This document shows, one piece after another, positions 42,940-53,267 of a stretch of DNA of 64,000 nucleotides; the stretch's first letter is position 1; each line of letters starts with the position of its first letter. A model generated the notes under the pieces. The model was not told the origin of the DNA, made no database searches, and saw nothing but the letters and a program-made list of their open reading frames with translations. This DNA comes from Castanea sativa (Eukaryota; Streptophyta; Magnoliopsida; Fagales; Fagaceae), in the NCBI RefSeq assembly GCF_040712315.1, contig NC_134023.1, positions 12,347,442-12,411,441 on the forward strand, in the 5' to 3' direction. A program made the translations under genes and the position numbers.

Positions 42940-44560
42940 TTAGTAACCAATAACTATAGAGCATTATTGTCTTGAATAGCTTATATAATACCCATGATCA
43001 CACTATTTCCTATAAGTCATATTTTACTACTCTATATTTAGATATTCACAATTCTATTAGATTTTTCTCCCACAAAATTTTCTAAGTGAAAGTTCGTCCA
43101 TCAAAAAGGTTAACGTTATAGTCTAATCATGAGGGGTTGTTTGGCTAAGAGAACCAGTCGCACCGAGTTTTACTTCAGGTGGCACGAATAAACCTTTAAG
43201 GACAACAGTTTCACAACGTGATTCTATAACATTGTCAGATTGTTCTAATCTATTCTTATTTTATATTCTTGCTAATTATTTAAAATATTATTTGTTGTAT
43301 CAAAACTTATTTATTCACTAAAATATTTCCAACAATCGGTTAAGCTTGACTTCTTCCCTCTTATCATCTTCCTCTCCTCAAGTCTTTTAGCCCAGGCCCC
43401 TGTCTTTATTTGGCCCATCCCCCCACAATTACCATGTCTCTAAATATCATCAATCAAGATCATTCAATTTGTTTTTGGAACGAGGATGAATAATTTTACA
43501 GTGAAGAACTAGTTTTTTAATGAATTAAAATATTTTACGTCTAATTAAAATAAGTTATTATTTGTTTTAAGTTGATGAATAATAAATTATTGTTTTATAT
43601 TAGATGGAATGAGATTTTAAATAGTAAAACACCATGAATATTTTTAAAATTGTAAAAATATTTAAATATGTATTATAAAATGGATGATCGTCATCGTTCT
43701 TAATGCAAATGGAGAGAATTCCCGTGTTCTTTACTGGATCAGAAGTAATTTTTGAGCCTTTTATACTAAAGTCCAAAATTATATAGAATAACGCATACCG
43801 AATATTTTCTTTTTCCTTTCTAGAAAATGTGACTCCTCAAGTGGAATCAAAACGGTAGTCAAAAGTTTCTAAAAAAAAGAAAAAAAAGAAAACGGTAGTC
43901 AAAAAGTAATAAAAGTAAAGAAACGCATACTTATTATTATTATTATTTTTTTACTTACTTTCGTTTTTTTTTTCTCTTTCTTGATTCACTAACGATAGTT
44001 TTTTTTTGGTATTTGTATTTGATTATTCTTTTAAGTGTACGATCTTTCCTCCCATACACACTAGGTAAGAGAATCTAACCTCATCTAGACCAAAAATCAA
44101 ATGATATATTGCCTAATAATAACAATTAATTATCAAAATATGCAAATTTTATTTTGCGTAACCCAATGTAAGAGAGATGTCATATATCTGTTACACCAAA
44201 TAACATTTCCAAAATATCACATAAAACACACACACCATAATATGATGGTAAATGATTATTAATTAGGTCATTAGTAACCTTGGACCAATTTATTTTGTCA
44301 TTTTTCTTAGATGGAAAATCGATTAAGAAAAATGCTAAAACTACTACAAAATAATATGGTAAGAATTGAGACTATTATTACTTAATAATAAAATAATAAT
44401 AATTGTTTGAATCACTTGTTTCTAATTGATGACATGTTAGTTTGTAAGATTTATATACTAAAATTTGTAATATCCTTAATCTCATTCATTAATTAATTAC
44501 TTACCATGTAACCATCTAAGTGTTGGTTTGGGAATAATCTATCTAGTTTTTTGAACAAAA
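42940..44560. other. Upstream intergenic region of the inhibitor gene
   Basis: AT-rich DNA between the CACTA-like element and the gene at 44681. It contains one A-rich mini-insertion (43849-43905). No ORF is supported. Confidence 0.5.
43849..43905 (+). mobile_element. Miniature A-rich insertion with ~16-bp TSD
   Basis: AAAACGGTAGTCAAAA at 43849-43864 is repeated at 43889-43904. The insert is TTTCT plus two A8 runs each closed by G (43866-43888). Confidence 0.6.
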
Positions 44561-44562
44561 GT

Positions 44563-44574
44563 ACTATAAATAAA
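44563..44574 (+). promoter_or_regulatory. TATA box of the inhibitor gene
   Basis: ACTATAAATAAA lies 107 bp upstream of the ATG at 44681, a normal plant TATA-to-ATG distance with a ~75-nt leader. Confidence 0.6.
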
Positions 44575-44680
44575 TGATAAAAGGTAAATGAAATAAGTAG
44601 AGAGTAGAGGACTCACGTGAAACTTGCAAATAGTAAAGAAAAAGAAAACAATAAACTAGGTTATAAAATTCCTAGAGAAT

Positions 44681-45232
44681 ATGCAGAACATTCATCCTCA
44701 AATGGCTTTACTTACAATGTTCACAGCTATTATTCTTCATCTTCTTCTGCTTACTCCCTATCCACCAATGCTCAAAGCCGATGACAAATTGATCCAAATC
44801 GAATGTCACAATGCAGAGGTACCATCGACATGCATACAGTGTTTGCAATCTGACCAACATTCCCAAAAAGCTGATAGAGTAGGGATAGCCACTATCATTG
44901 TAAGCTGTCTCAAAAACCATGCTCAGAGCTTGGCAGCCAACATGTCACATTTGGCATCTGGTGCCAAAGATAAAGAGACGAAAAATCGTTTTGAAGAGTG
45001 CAACCAAGGGTTTTGCTCTGCAATGAAAGAGTTATCTTCTGCAACCATTAGATTGAAGAAAGCTAAGTATGATGATGCTGAAAGGTCTGTGAATAAAGCA
45101 CTTAACTGCTATAGCCTCAATTGCCAGTCAATAGTACAAAGCTACAAGCATTCACCAAAACATGTGGTTTATTCTATGAGGATTTATGAAGAGCTTTCAG
45201 AGGCTGCAAATAGAGTTATCGAACGACTTTAA
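44681..45232 (+). CDS. Plant invertase / pectin methylesterase inhibitor (PMEI-domain) protein
   Basis: 183 residues, single exon, true ATG; an alternative in-frame Met at residue 8 may be the real start. Residues 8-32 form a hydrophobic signal peptide (ALLTMFTAIILHLLLLTPYP), so the product is secreted to the cell wall or sent to the vacuole. The mature part is a four-helix-bundle PMEI domain. C42 and C51 form the usual N-terminal pair with eight residues between. C107 and C148 (or C143) fit the second disulfide. Extra Cys at 54, 76, 112 and 143 are unusual. NMS at 87-89 is a possible N-glycosylation site. Family members bind and inhibit either acid invertases or pectin methylesterases, and sequence alone does not decide which; the spacing and DQHSQKADRVGIATIIV region look closest to the invertase-inhibitor (C/VIF-like) branch. 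Length is typical. A copia element starts 260 bp after the stop. Confidence 0.85.
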   Translation: MQNIHPQMALLTMFTAIILHLLLLTPYPPMLKADDKLIQIECHNAEVPSTCIQCLQSDQHSQKADRVGIATIIVSCLKNHAQSLAANMSHLASGAKDKETKNRFEECNQGFCSAMKELSSATIRLKKAKYDDAERSVNKALNCYSLNCQSIVQSYKHSPKHVVYSMRIYEELSEAANRVIERL

Positions 45233-45477
45233 CTATTATTATCTATCTTGTTCATGGCATTGTAACTGTATCTGCATTTGAAATGGAGTTTCCCCATATT
45301 TATTTGATATTAATTGACGCAAACAAACACATACATAGGACTTTTCATTTTTGAGAAAGGATTCCCTCCCATCTTTAGCAGGATGTGCTACATTTGATAT
45401 TTATTTAATTATCAAATGCCGTACATCATACATATGAATATTGGAGGGATTTGGAGGATTCAATTGGCTTGGATATA

Positions 45478-45491
45478 TGTGTGTGTGTGTG
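45478..45491. repeat. (GT)n microsatellite at the copia insertion point
   Basis: Short TGTGTG run (following ATATAT) directly before the left LTR of the 45492-50133 element. Confidence 0.8.
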
Positions 45492-45787
45492 TGTTAAGTA
45501 ATAGATAGGTTGTACATATCAGTGGTTGTATCTGTTACTTGTAATTTGTACATATAGGAGTAAACTTTAGTAGCATAGGGTAGTTGGTGATAAATGGTTG
45601 TCGTTTATATTGTATAGATTAATGATTTAGCTAGGTTGGTTATAGGTCTAATCCACATGTACAGTTTGTATTGGATGGTTCATTAGTTGACTATTTTTTT
45701 GTTATTCTTTCCTCCTCTGTTCTCACTATATGAGAGAACAGAGCATGATAATTATATTCAATGAATTCATTTTACAAGTTTCACATT

Positions 45788-45825
<38 letters not shown>

Positions 45826-45873
45826 ATTATCATTTCCTCCATTACTAAACCTTCAAAGCTTGTATGTGATTCA
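45492..45873 (+). repeat. 5' LTR of the RE1-like copia element
   Basis: 382 bp. Differs from the 3' LTR mainly by an expanded (TC)n run at 45790-45822 that is absent from the right copy. CACTATATGAGAGAACAGAG near 45724 is a plausible TATA/R region. Confidence 0.92.
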
Positions 45874-45876
45874 ATA

Positions 45877-45893
45877 TGGTATCAGAGCAGAAC
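45877..45893 (+). promoter_or_regulatory. Primer-binding site (initiator tRNA-Met)
   Basis: TGGTATCAGAGCAGAAC, complementary to the 3' end of plant initiator tRNA-Met, three bases after the LTR end. Confidence 0.9.
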
Positions 45894-46283
45894 TAGCTCG
45901 AAGATCATTCAAGTTTTGGTATTCTCTAATTCTTCCTAGTTCAATTACGTTCTTCCTTGATTTCTTAGTGCTTCTTTCAAATCAACTAGAAATTTTCTTC
46001 ATTGCGTTTCTGTTGATTCTTGCATTAAGGTCATTATCTTCTTGATCTTGATTCTCTTGTTCATAATTGAAATTGAAATCTTCGATCTTAGGGTTTCATT
46101 TCCCAATCTACAACTTTCTGTTGTGATCTCATCAAGATTGTGAATTGCATCTTGATTTGACCTAGTTTTATTGCTTGTTTCTTGAAGAATTCTCTAGAAA
46201 GTCAATTCTTGATTTTCGTTTTGCTAATTCTTGCTTAGGACTTTGAATCTTCATCATTTACCCTTGATAATATTGCACTAAGT

Positions 46284-47150
46284 ATGACTAAGAGCACCTC
46301 TAGTGCTACTGCTCCTACTATCCAGCCTTGGGAAAACACCTCTAGTCCTTATTTTTTGTCTAGTGGGGATAACCCAAGTGTTTCTTTGGTGGTTCAACCT
46401 CTCACTGAGGAAAATTATAGCACCTAGAGTAGGGCAATCCTTATTTCTTTGGATGCCAAAACCAAATTGGGTTTCATTGATGGTTCCATTCCTAAGCCTT
46501 AATCTGTTGATCATCCATATTACAGAGCTTGGTGTAAATGTAACAGCACAGTCTTAGCTTGGTTGCTTAATTCTGTTTCTAAGGATTTTCAACCAAGTAT
46601 AGTTTATTTCAAGACTGCTAGAGATGTATGGATTGACTTGCAATACAGATATGGCCAAGGAAATGGTCCTAGAATCTTTGAATTAAGTAAAAAGATTAGT
46701 TCTTTGACCCAAGACGATTTAACCATCAATGCATATTACACCAAATTCAAGGGACTTTGGGATGAATTTTCCATTTACAGGACATGTACATGTGGTCACC
46801 AAGTTGAGGATTGCACTATGTCTATTTTGATGGGGCTGAATGAGACTTATGCAGCTGTCAGAGGATAGATTCTCCTTATGGAGCTTGTGCCTCCCTTGAA
46901 CAAAGTGTTCTCTCTTTTGCTTCAAGATGAGAAGCAGAGAAAGGTGGGTGCTAGGAAGAGAGTATTGGTTGATACATCAGAAACTTTGGCAGCTCTAGGA
47001 TCCAAGTCTGGTAATAGCAAGAATTTTACTAAGTCCAAGAATGGCAGACCAAAATGCACTCATTGTGGAGCCATGGGACATGTTGTTGACAAGTGTTACA
47101 AATTGCATGGCTATCCTCCTGGGTATAAGTTTAAGAACAAGGGTGGTTAG
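46284..47150 (+). pseudogene. Gag of the RE1-like copia element
   Basis: One frame from the ATG at 46284 to the stop at 47150, interrupted by stops at 46425, 46500 and 46866. Visible are the UBN2-type core (ARDVWIDLQYRYGQGN, FELSKKISSLTQ, YYTKFKGLWDEF) and a zinc knuckle CTHCGAMGHVVDKC (CX2CX4HX4C, 47055-47096). Gag forms the particle and binds RNA. Confidence 0.85.
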
Positions 47151-47227
47151 TCTTTTGCAATCAATGTCATTGCTGTTGAAGGTCTGCTAGTGAACCTGTC
47201 ACACTCACCAAGGCTGAATATCAGCAA

Positions 47228-48091
47228 TTGATTGGATTGTTGAACTCTCAATGTCACTTTGGCACTCAAGCTCCACCAGAGGCATGTTTGGACAATACTC
47301 CTCAGGTTGCTACCATCATTACTCAGCCTTCAATGGCTGTTCAAGCTCAAGAGTTATTAGGTATTTTTCTTTCTCCTTCTCTTGAGCATTTTGTCTTCTC
47401 TTCAAGTGTGAATACCTCTTATATTAGTTCCTATGACTGGATTCTTGATAGTGGTGCAACTGGCCACATGGTGCATCCCATTCATTTCTTTACTTCTATT
47501 ACTTCTTCTGTTTAGATTTCAGTTAGACTTCCTAATGGTGACATGGTTAAGGTGACTCATATTAGAACTGTTAAAGTTTCAGCAACTCTAACTCTAGAAC
47601 ATGTCCTTTGCATTCCTAGTTTCTCTTTCAATCTTATATCTATAAGTAAACTAACCCAAAATCCTTTTTCCTGCTGTATTTTCATTTCTCATTATTGTTT
47701 TCTTTAGGACTTATAGCATTGGAAGATGATTGGGTTGGGTAAGAGCCATGGAGGATTGTATACTTTGCAGTGCACTAATTCCATCACTTTACCATCTTCT
47801 GTTTCAGAGGTTTTATCCAAATTACCATCCTTTCTTTGTAATAAAAGTGTTAATGCATGTAATCTTGATTCTTCTCATGCTGTTGTTACTTCCAATAATG
47901 TTGTTAGATTGTGGCATTATAGATTGGGTCACCCCTCTTCACAAAGATTAGCTTTGTTGAATTCTATTGTACCTGATTTGACTTCTTGTAATAATAACAA
48001 CTCTTTTAATTGCTATGTCTATCCTTTAGCCACGCAACACAAATTGCCTTTCCTAAATCTACAAGTGTTTCTTTATCTTGCTTTGATTTGA
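47228..48091 (+). pseudogene. Protease and integrase N-terminus of the RE1-like copia element
   Basis: In a new frame after a frameshift near 47150-47220. The protease active site WILDSGATGHM lies at about 47438-47470. Stops at 47513, 47705 and 47714 interrupt the link to the GAG-pre-integrase zinc domain (VVRLWHYRLGHPSSQRLALL, about 47895-47955). A second frameshift occurs before 48088. Confidence 0.8.
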
Positions 48092-48548
48092 TCCATGCTG
48101 ATATTTGGGGACCTTATGCTACCACTTCATTGAATGGCTCAAGATACTTTCTTACTTTGGTTGATGATCATAGTAGATGTACTTGGGCTTATTTAATGAA
48201 ACAAAAATCTGATGCTTCTTCCTTAGTTCATACTTTCTTTCAAATGATTCTTACCCAATTCAAAGTTCCCATTAAGGTGATTAGGACTGACAATGGTCCT
48301 GAATTTGCCCTTTCATCATTTTATGCTTCCAAGGGTATTTTACACTAGTTGTCTTGTGTTGAAACACCACAACAAAATGCTGTTGTTGAAAGAAAACATT
48401 AGCATTTGTTGAATTTTGCTAGATCCTTGAGATTTCATGCAAATTTACCTTTAAAATTCTGGGGGGATTGTGTTCTTACAGCCACATATCTTATCAACAA
48501 ACTTCCTAGTCCTCTTCTAGGTAATCTCACTCCTTATCAGAAACTTTT
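48088..48548 (+). pseudogene. Integrase core of the RE1-like copia element
   Basis: DLIHADIWGPY carries the first catalytic Asp, VIRTDNGPEF the second, and QQNAVVERKH the Glu, so the D,D,E triad is complete. The frame has stops at 48346 and 48400. The domain ends abruptly at TPYQKLL, where sequence jumps into RT. Confidence 0.85.
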
Positions 48549-49740
48549 GGCTGTGGTTGTTGTGTATGGTTGGCATCTCTCTCAGTTGGATGTCAATAAT
48601 GTGTTCTTGCATGGGGATTTGAATGAGGAGGTGTATATGGTTCCTCCTCCTAGATTTGGCAGCAAGGGGGAGGTGTGCAAACTCACAAAGTCTCTTTATG
48701 GCTTGAAGCAAGCAAGCAGGAAGTGGTTTGCTAAGCTCTCATTCACTCTTCTTGATCATGGTTTTATCCAATCTAAATCAGACTATTCTGTCTTCACTAA
48801 GGTTAGCAAGGGTTCAATTCTCATCTTGCTAGTCTATGTGGATGGCATTCTAATAGCTAGCAATAATGTGGAGGCAGTCAATGCATTCAAAGTTTTTCTA
48901 GATAGCAACTTCAAGCTCAAGGATCTTGGTACCTTGAAGTATTTCTTAGGCCTTGAGGTTGTAAGGATTGAGAAAGGCATCAATTTGTGTCAAAGGAAGT
49001 TCACTTTAGAGCTACTTTCTGATACAGGTCTGCTAGCAAGTAAACCATCTAATGTGCCTACGGATCAAACAACCAAATTTAGGAGCTCAATGGGAGAGGA
49101 TGTTCCAGATCCATCATTTTATAGAAGAATTATAGGAAGGCTACTCTATTTGACTCTCACCAGGCCTGACATCTGTTACTCAGTGCATAAACTGAGTCAG
49201 TTTATGAGTTCCCCTAAAGTCCCACATCTACAAGCAGCCTATAAAGTGCTTAAGTACCTAAAGAAGACACCAAAATAGGGCTTATTTCTATCTGCAAGTT
49301 CAATATTGAGACTCAAAGCCTACTGTGATGCTGACTAGGCAGCTTGCTCAGACACCAGAAGATCAGTTTCAGGGTTCTGTGTTTTCCTTGGTGATTCTTT
49401 CATATCCTGGAAATGTAAAAAGAAATAAGTGGTGTCCAGATCATCAACAGAATCAGAATATCGAGCAATGGCTACTGTGACAAGTGAGATTGTTTGGTTG
49501 TTGGCCTTGCTTAAAACTTTTGGTTTAGATCACAATCTGCCAGCCTCTTTGTACTGTGATAGTAAGGTAGCTTTGTATATTGTTGCAAATCTTGTGTTCC
49601 ATGAACGAACAAAACATATAGAGGTTGACTTCCATTTTATTTGAGACAAAATTCAAGATGGAGTGATTAAGACATTCCATCTTCCTACTAGACACCAAAT
49701 TGCTAATTTCTTCACAAAGGCACTTGGATATAAATAGTTC
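48549..49740 (+). pseudogene. Reverse transcriptase and RNase H of the RE1-like copia element
   Basis: Enters RT at [18 protein letters not shown], so the first RT motifs are deleted. [16 protein letters not shown] is followed by YVDGILIAS at about 48835, where the catalytic YVDD reads YVDG. RNase H shows DAD plus a stop in place of Trp (49336), CSDTRRSVSGF, SRSSTESEYRAMA and HERTKHIEVDFHFI. Further stops lie at 49276, 49426 and 49642. Not functional. Confidence 0.88.
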
Positions 49741-49789
49741 TACTTCCTTTTGTCCAAGATGAACTTAATCGACATTTATAGTTCATCTT

Positions 49790-49798
49790 GAGGGGGAT
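49790..49798 (+). promoter_or_regulatory. Polypurine tract of the RE1-like copia element
   Basis: GAGGGGGAT directly before the TGTTAAG start of the 3' LTR. Confidence 0.85.
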
Positions 49799-50131
49799 TG
49801 TTAAGTAATAGATAGGTGGTACATATCAGTGGTTGTATCTGTTACTTGTATTTTGTACATATAGGAGTAAACTACAGTAGCATAGTGTAGTTGGTGATAA
49901 ATGGTTATCGTTTATATTGTACAGATTAATGAGTTAGCTAAGTTGGTTATAGGTCTAATCCACGTGTACATATTGTATTGGATAGTTCATTAGCTGACTA
50001 TTTTTCTGTTATTCTTCCCTCCACTGTTCTCACTATATAAGAGAACAGAGCATGATAATTTTATTCAATGAATTCATTTTACAAGTTTCACATTTCCTCC
50101 ATTACTAAACCTTCGAAGCTTGTATGTGATT

Positions 50132-50133
<2 letters not shown>
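49799..50133 (+). repeat. 3' LTR of the RE1-like copia element
   Basis: 335 bp, TGTTAAGTAATAG...TGTGATTCA; aligns with 45492-45873 apart from the (TC)n expansion. Confidence 0.92.

Positions 50134-50177
<44 letters not shown>
50134..50177. repeat. (AT)n microsatellite, left of the SIRE-like insertion
   Basis: AATAATATAT...: the insertion target of the next element; the matching part is at 57512-57550. Confidence 0.9.
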
Positions 50178-50182
<5 letters not shown>

Positions 50183-51150
50183 GGAAATTTAGACCCCAGT
50201 TGATAGAATTAACAAGTTTTAAACCGAAGTTGTTAATTAGATTTATTATGCATAAAACTTGTTAAAACAAACAAATATTAATATCATTTCAAAACTAAGT
50301 GCAGCAGAAAAATAAATAAGACAAGATATGATGACTCAGGAAAACCAATGAAACCAACCAGTTTCACAGTAAAAAACCTGGGGGGAAACCTTCCAGAAAA
50401 GCAATCCGCTATAGTAAAGAGAAGTTTCAGATTTAGTACAAAACCTTTGTCCCTAGACTCTACAATCCCCGTGGATGAACTCACAGTAGAAACCTTCTAC
50501 CGCTTCAGAACCTCTGAACTCTTCAATATATGAACGCTACCCTTTGATGCACGGATCCCAGTACGTAACTAACCAATTGCGCGGATCCCAGTACGTGACT
50601 TCAATCACCAACTAGAGAAGAAGATGTTGGTTGCAAAGTTCTTCACTTCATCAACAATGACGATCAAGAAGCACTTGGTTACAAAACCCTAAGGCGCAAA
50701 GACGCAGTAGCTTCTTTTAGAGAGAATAAGGCTTCGGTCATCTTTTGCATATGTTCTCCTTATATTCTCTTATGTGACGGCCTTTAAAATAAGCCTTATA
50801 TATGTCTAAGGTTGTGAGAAAAGAAACCCTACACAAATACAAAAGCCTAGCCCAAAAATCAGATCTGAAAATTCTAATTTCCGTAACCTCGATAGACAAC
50901 ATCTGTTGAGCCTCATTAAACCTCGATAGATAGTATCTGTCGAGCAGCTATCGAGCAGGTATCCAGCAGGTGTCCAGCTTTTGTAAACACCTTTTCTTCA
51001 TTTGTTTCTTGGTCCAATCTTTATGGCTTTAATATTAGACTTGAACAACATGTTTTTTGAAGTATTAAACACATCCTAGATCAATCCAAATACAAGTAAA
51101 ATGCGTTTTGTCAAAGGATTAGCCAACTACATAAAATAATGTCCTTAACA
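50178..51150 (-). repeat. Left LTR (3' LTR in element orientation) of the SIRE-like element
   Basis: 973 bp. Similar to the right LTR throughout; the U3 end (GTTAAGGACATTATTTTATG on the minus strand) is also related to the LTR beginning at 60905. Contains a cluster of CTCGATAGA/ATCTGTCGAG words (50890-50965). Confidence 0.9.
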
Positions 51151-51690
51151 ATCTCTCCCTTTGGCAATCCGTGACAAAACCACAACAAACAAATGAACAT
51201 ATAAGAGAAGCCATAAATCACTCAACTCATACTCACTTGTTGAATACAATAAAATCTATCATAACACAAACTCTTGAAAAACTTTGCAAGAAGAGAGTTC
51301 ATGGCATGGAAGACTTTGACAACCTGTATTTCTGAAACACTTTAAACAAAACTTATCAAGGCATCTTAGTGTGAGACAAAAATAATAGATTGCATACAAA
51401 TAAAGAAACATGTGTATAAAGAGAGAAAAGAAACAACACATGTAGAGGTAGGTGAAGAAAATATACACCATCACATATATATCAAAGATAAGCACAATGT
51501 ATGTAAACATGGTCACAAGACCTAAGGTATAAGAAGAATAAGCGAAAAATAGCTCCTACAACAACAAGGAGATAAGCACTCCCCCTAACAAGATGAAACA
51601 GATCTCCCCCTTACAAAGGAATGTATTTCTCCCCCTAACTTGTAGAATCTTAAAAAGAAACCACAAATTCTCCAATTTCTCCCCCTTTTT
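51151..51690 (-). promoter_or_regulatory. Multiple polypurine tracts
   Basis: On the minus strand AAAGGGAGAGAT directly precedes the 3' LTR. Four more AGGGGGAG-type tracts lie at about 51572, 51603, 51631 and 51680 (plus strand CTCCCCCT). Repeated PPT-like runs upstream of the 3' LTR are known from the SIRE/Maximus lineage. Confidence 0.65.
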
Positions 51691-51867
51691 GTCACGATTG
51701 ACAATGGGTACAAGAAGCTAGAAAGCTTCACTCGAGAAACATAAAGATGAAAAAAAAGAAGATCAAGGGGGTACAAAGAATCCATTAAATGCATAAATGT
51801 AATGAAACAAGATGCTATGGATGATAAGATAAGAGAAACATGCAAAACATGAAGAAAAAAAAATGCA

Positions 51868-52080
51868 TGCAGAGGATCTCGATAGATCGAGAGGTGTCAA
51901 GAAGCTATCGAGCATACCTCGATGAATCGAACAACTATCGAGAAGCTATTGGGGGGACAGAAACTTTCTCGATCGATCCACCTAGCTATCGAGAGGTGTC
52001 GAGATTGCGATAAGATGCAACAGAAGAGCTCGACAGATAAGCCAGGTGTCGAGAGGTGTCTAGGAGGTGTCGAGATGGCT
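51868..52080. repeat. Cluster of (C)TATCGAG / GTGTCGAG words
   Basis: About ten copies of TCGAG or its complement in CTCGATAGATCGAG, GCTATCGAG, GGTGTCGAG and GAGCTCGACAG contexts within 210 bp. The same words occur in the LTRs of this family. Non-coding. Confidence 0.7.
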
Positions 52081-52208
52081 AAAATCCAGTTTTTCAAAGA
52101 GGAGAAAAACACAGATACGAATGCAATCAAACATGCAACTCAGCCAACGATCCAACCAACATTTTAACCTCTTAAAAACATCTCTAAAAAATGTCATTCA
52201 TTTTGATC

Positions 52209-52209
52209 C

Positions 52210-52261
<52 letters not shown>
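52209..52261. repeat. (CA)n microsatellite
   Basis: Uninterrupted CA run of about 26 repeats. Confidence 0.95.
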
Positions 52262-52265
<4 letters not shown>

Positions 52266-53267
52266 GTCTAACCAATTTTATATTTCAAAAACAAGTCAAG
52301 ACAGTTTAGTGAGTATACATCAATACATGTAAACCTTGTGATGACCAAATCACATTGTACCTGCACATGTATCAAAAGTAGCAAAGAATATTGCGTGTTA
52401 TGTGTGAAAACATCGCAAGATTACATAAGTGTCTCAATGTTATGACGATTTGAGATATGAGAAAATCACTTTAACTCATACACAATCATGACTGTTTGAT
52501 GGGGGCTATCACATTTGAGGTACATCCTATAATTTCCACATCTCCTAGAAAACACGTTTACAATCATATTTAAAGCATTTTTGATCTTTTTGCTTTTATT
52601 TTCTTTGCATATTTTCTTTTTATTAAGCAAACTATGCTTGGGTATACAAAGGAGAGAAAAAAAATACCCAATTATGTTAAGCTTTTGACATTGCACTTTT
52701 GCTAGGCTGAAGCATACAGATGTCATTGACATTGCACTTTTGCTATGCCGAAGCATACATGTCATATCATGATTGGCGGCAATAGTGGTGAGATGGTTAT
52801 TTATGACTTTCTCTTAGGATTTTCTATTCCTACCCGTCAAAAAAAGTGATACGAGTGTTAAGTTCAAGAGATCACTTAACCTTACTCATCACAAACAAAG
52901 AGCCACAAAGCTCACTTGCTTAGTTGTGCATAGAGATGCTCATCTAAGCTACAAGAGATACAAAATTTAGAAAACTCTATTTCAATGACCATTTTAAAGT
53001 TCACAAGAACCGATGTACACATACACACACTGTTTTTGTATTTTTCAATTTTTTTATTTATTTTGAAAAAAAAAAATTGAACAACCAAACAAAAACAGAC
53101 AAACAATCATAAAAGCGTGAAAGAAAGATGCATATGCATGAAAGCATGATAGAAAGATGCAGATGCATGAAAGCATGATTCCAAAAGCAGATAAGAAATC
53201 AAGCAAAGAGAGTCCTATTACAGATAGAAAGAAATAAAGTAGAGGACAAACATAAAAGACAATTAAG
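52262..53267. other. Non-coding remnant of the SIRE-like element
   Basis: No pol motif in any frame. Small direct repeats: TTGACATTGCACTTTTGCTA twice (about 52684 and 52727), each followed by GGCTGAAGCATAC or GCCGAAGCATAC, and GAAAGATGCA(T/G)ATGCATGAAAGC twice (about 53122 and 53152). Confidence 0.55.

Larger units (their letters stand above)
45492..50133 (+). mobile_element. Ty1/copia LTR retrotransposon (RE1-like), plus strand, heavily decayed
   Basis: Bounded by LTRs 45492-45873 and 49799-50133 (TGTTAAGTAATAG...TGTGATTCA), with an initiator-tRNA-Met primer-binding site at 45877 and a polypurine tract at 49790-49798. The order gag, protease, integrase, RT, RNase H is that of copia. The coding region has two frameshifts, one internal deletion (integrase C-terminus through RT N-terminus) and about 12 in-frame stops, most of them CAG-to-TAG or TGG-to-TAG changes. 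A TSD is not visible because both flanks are dinucleotide repeats. Confidence 0.92.
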
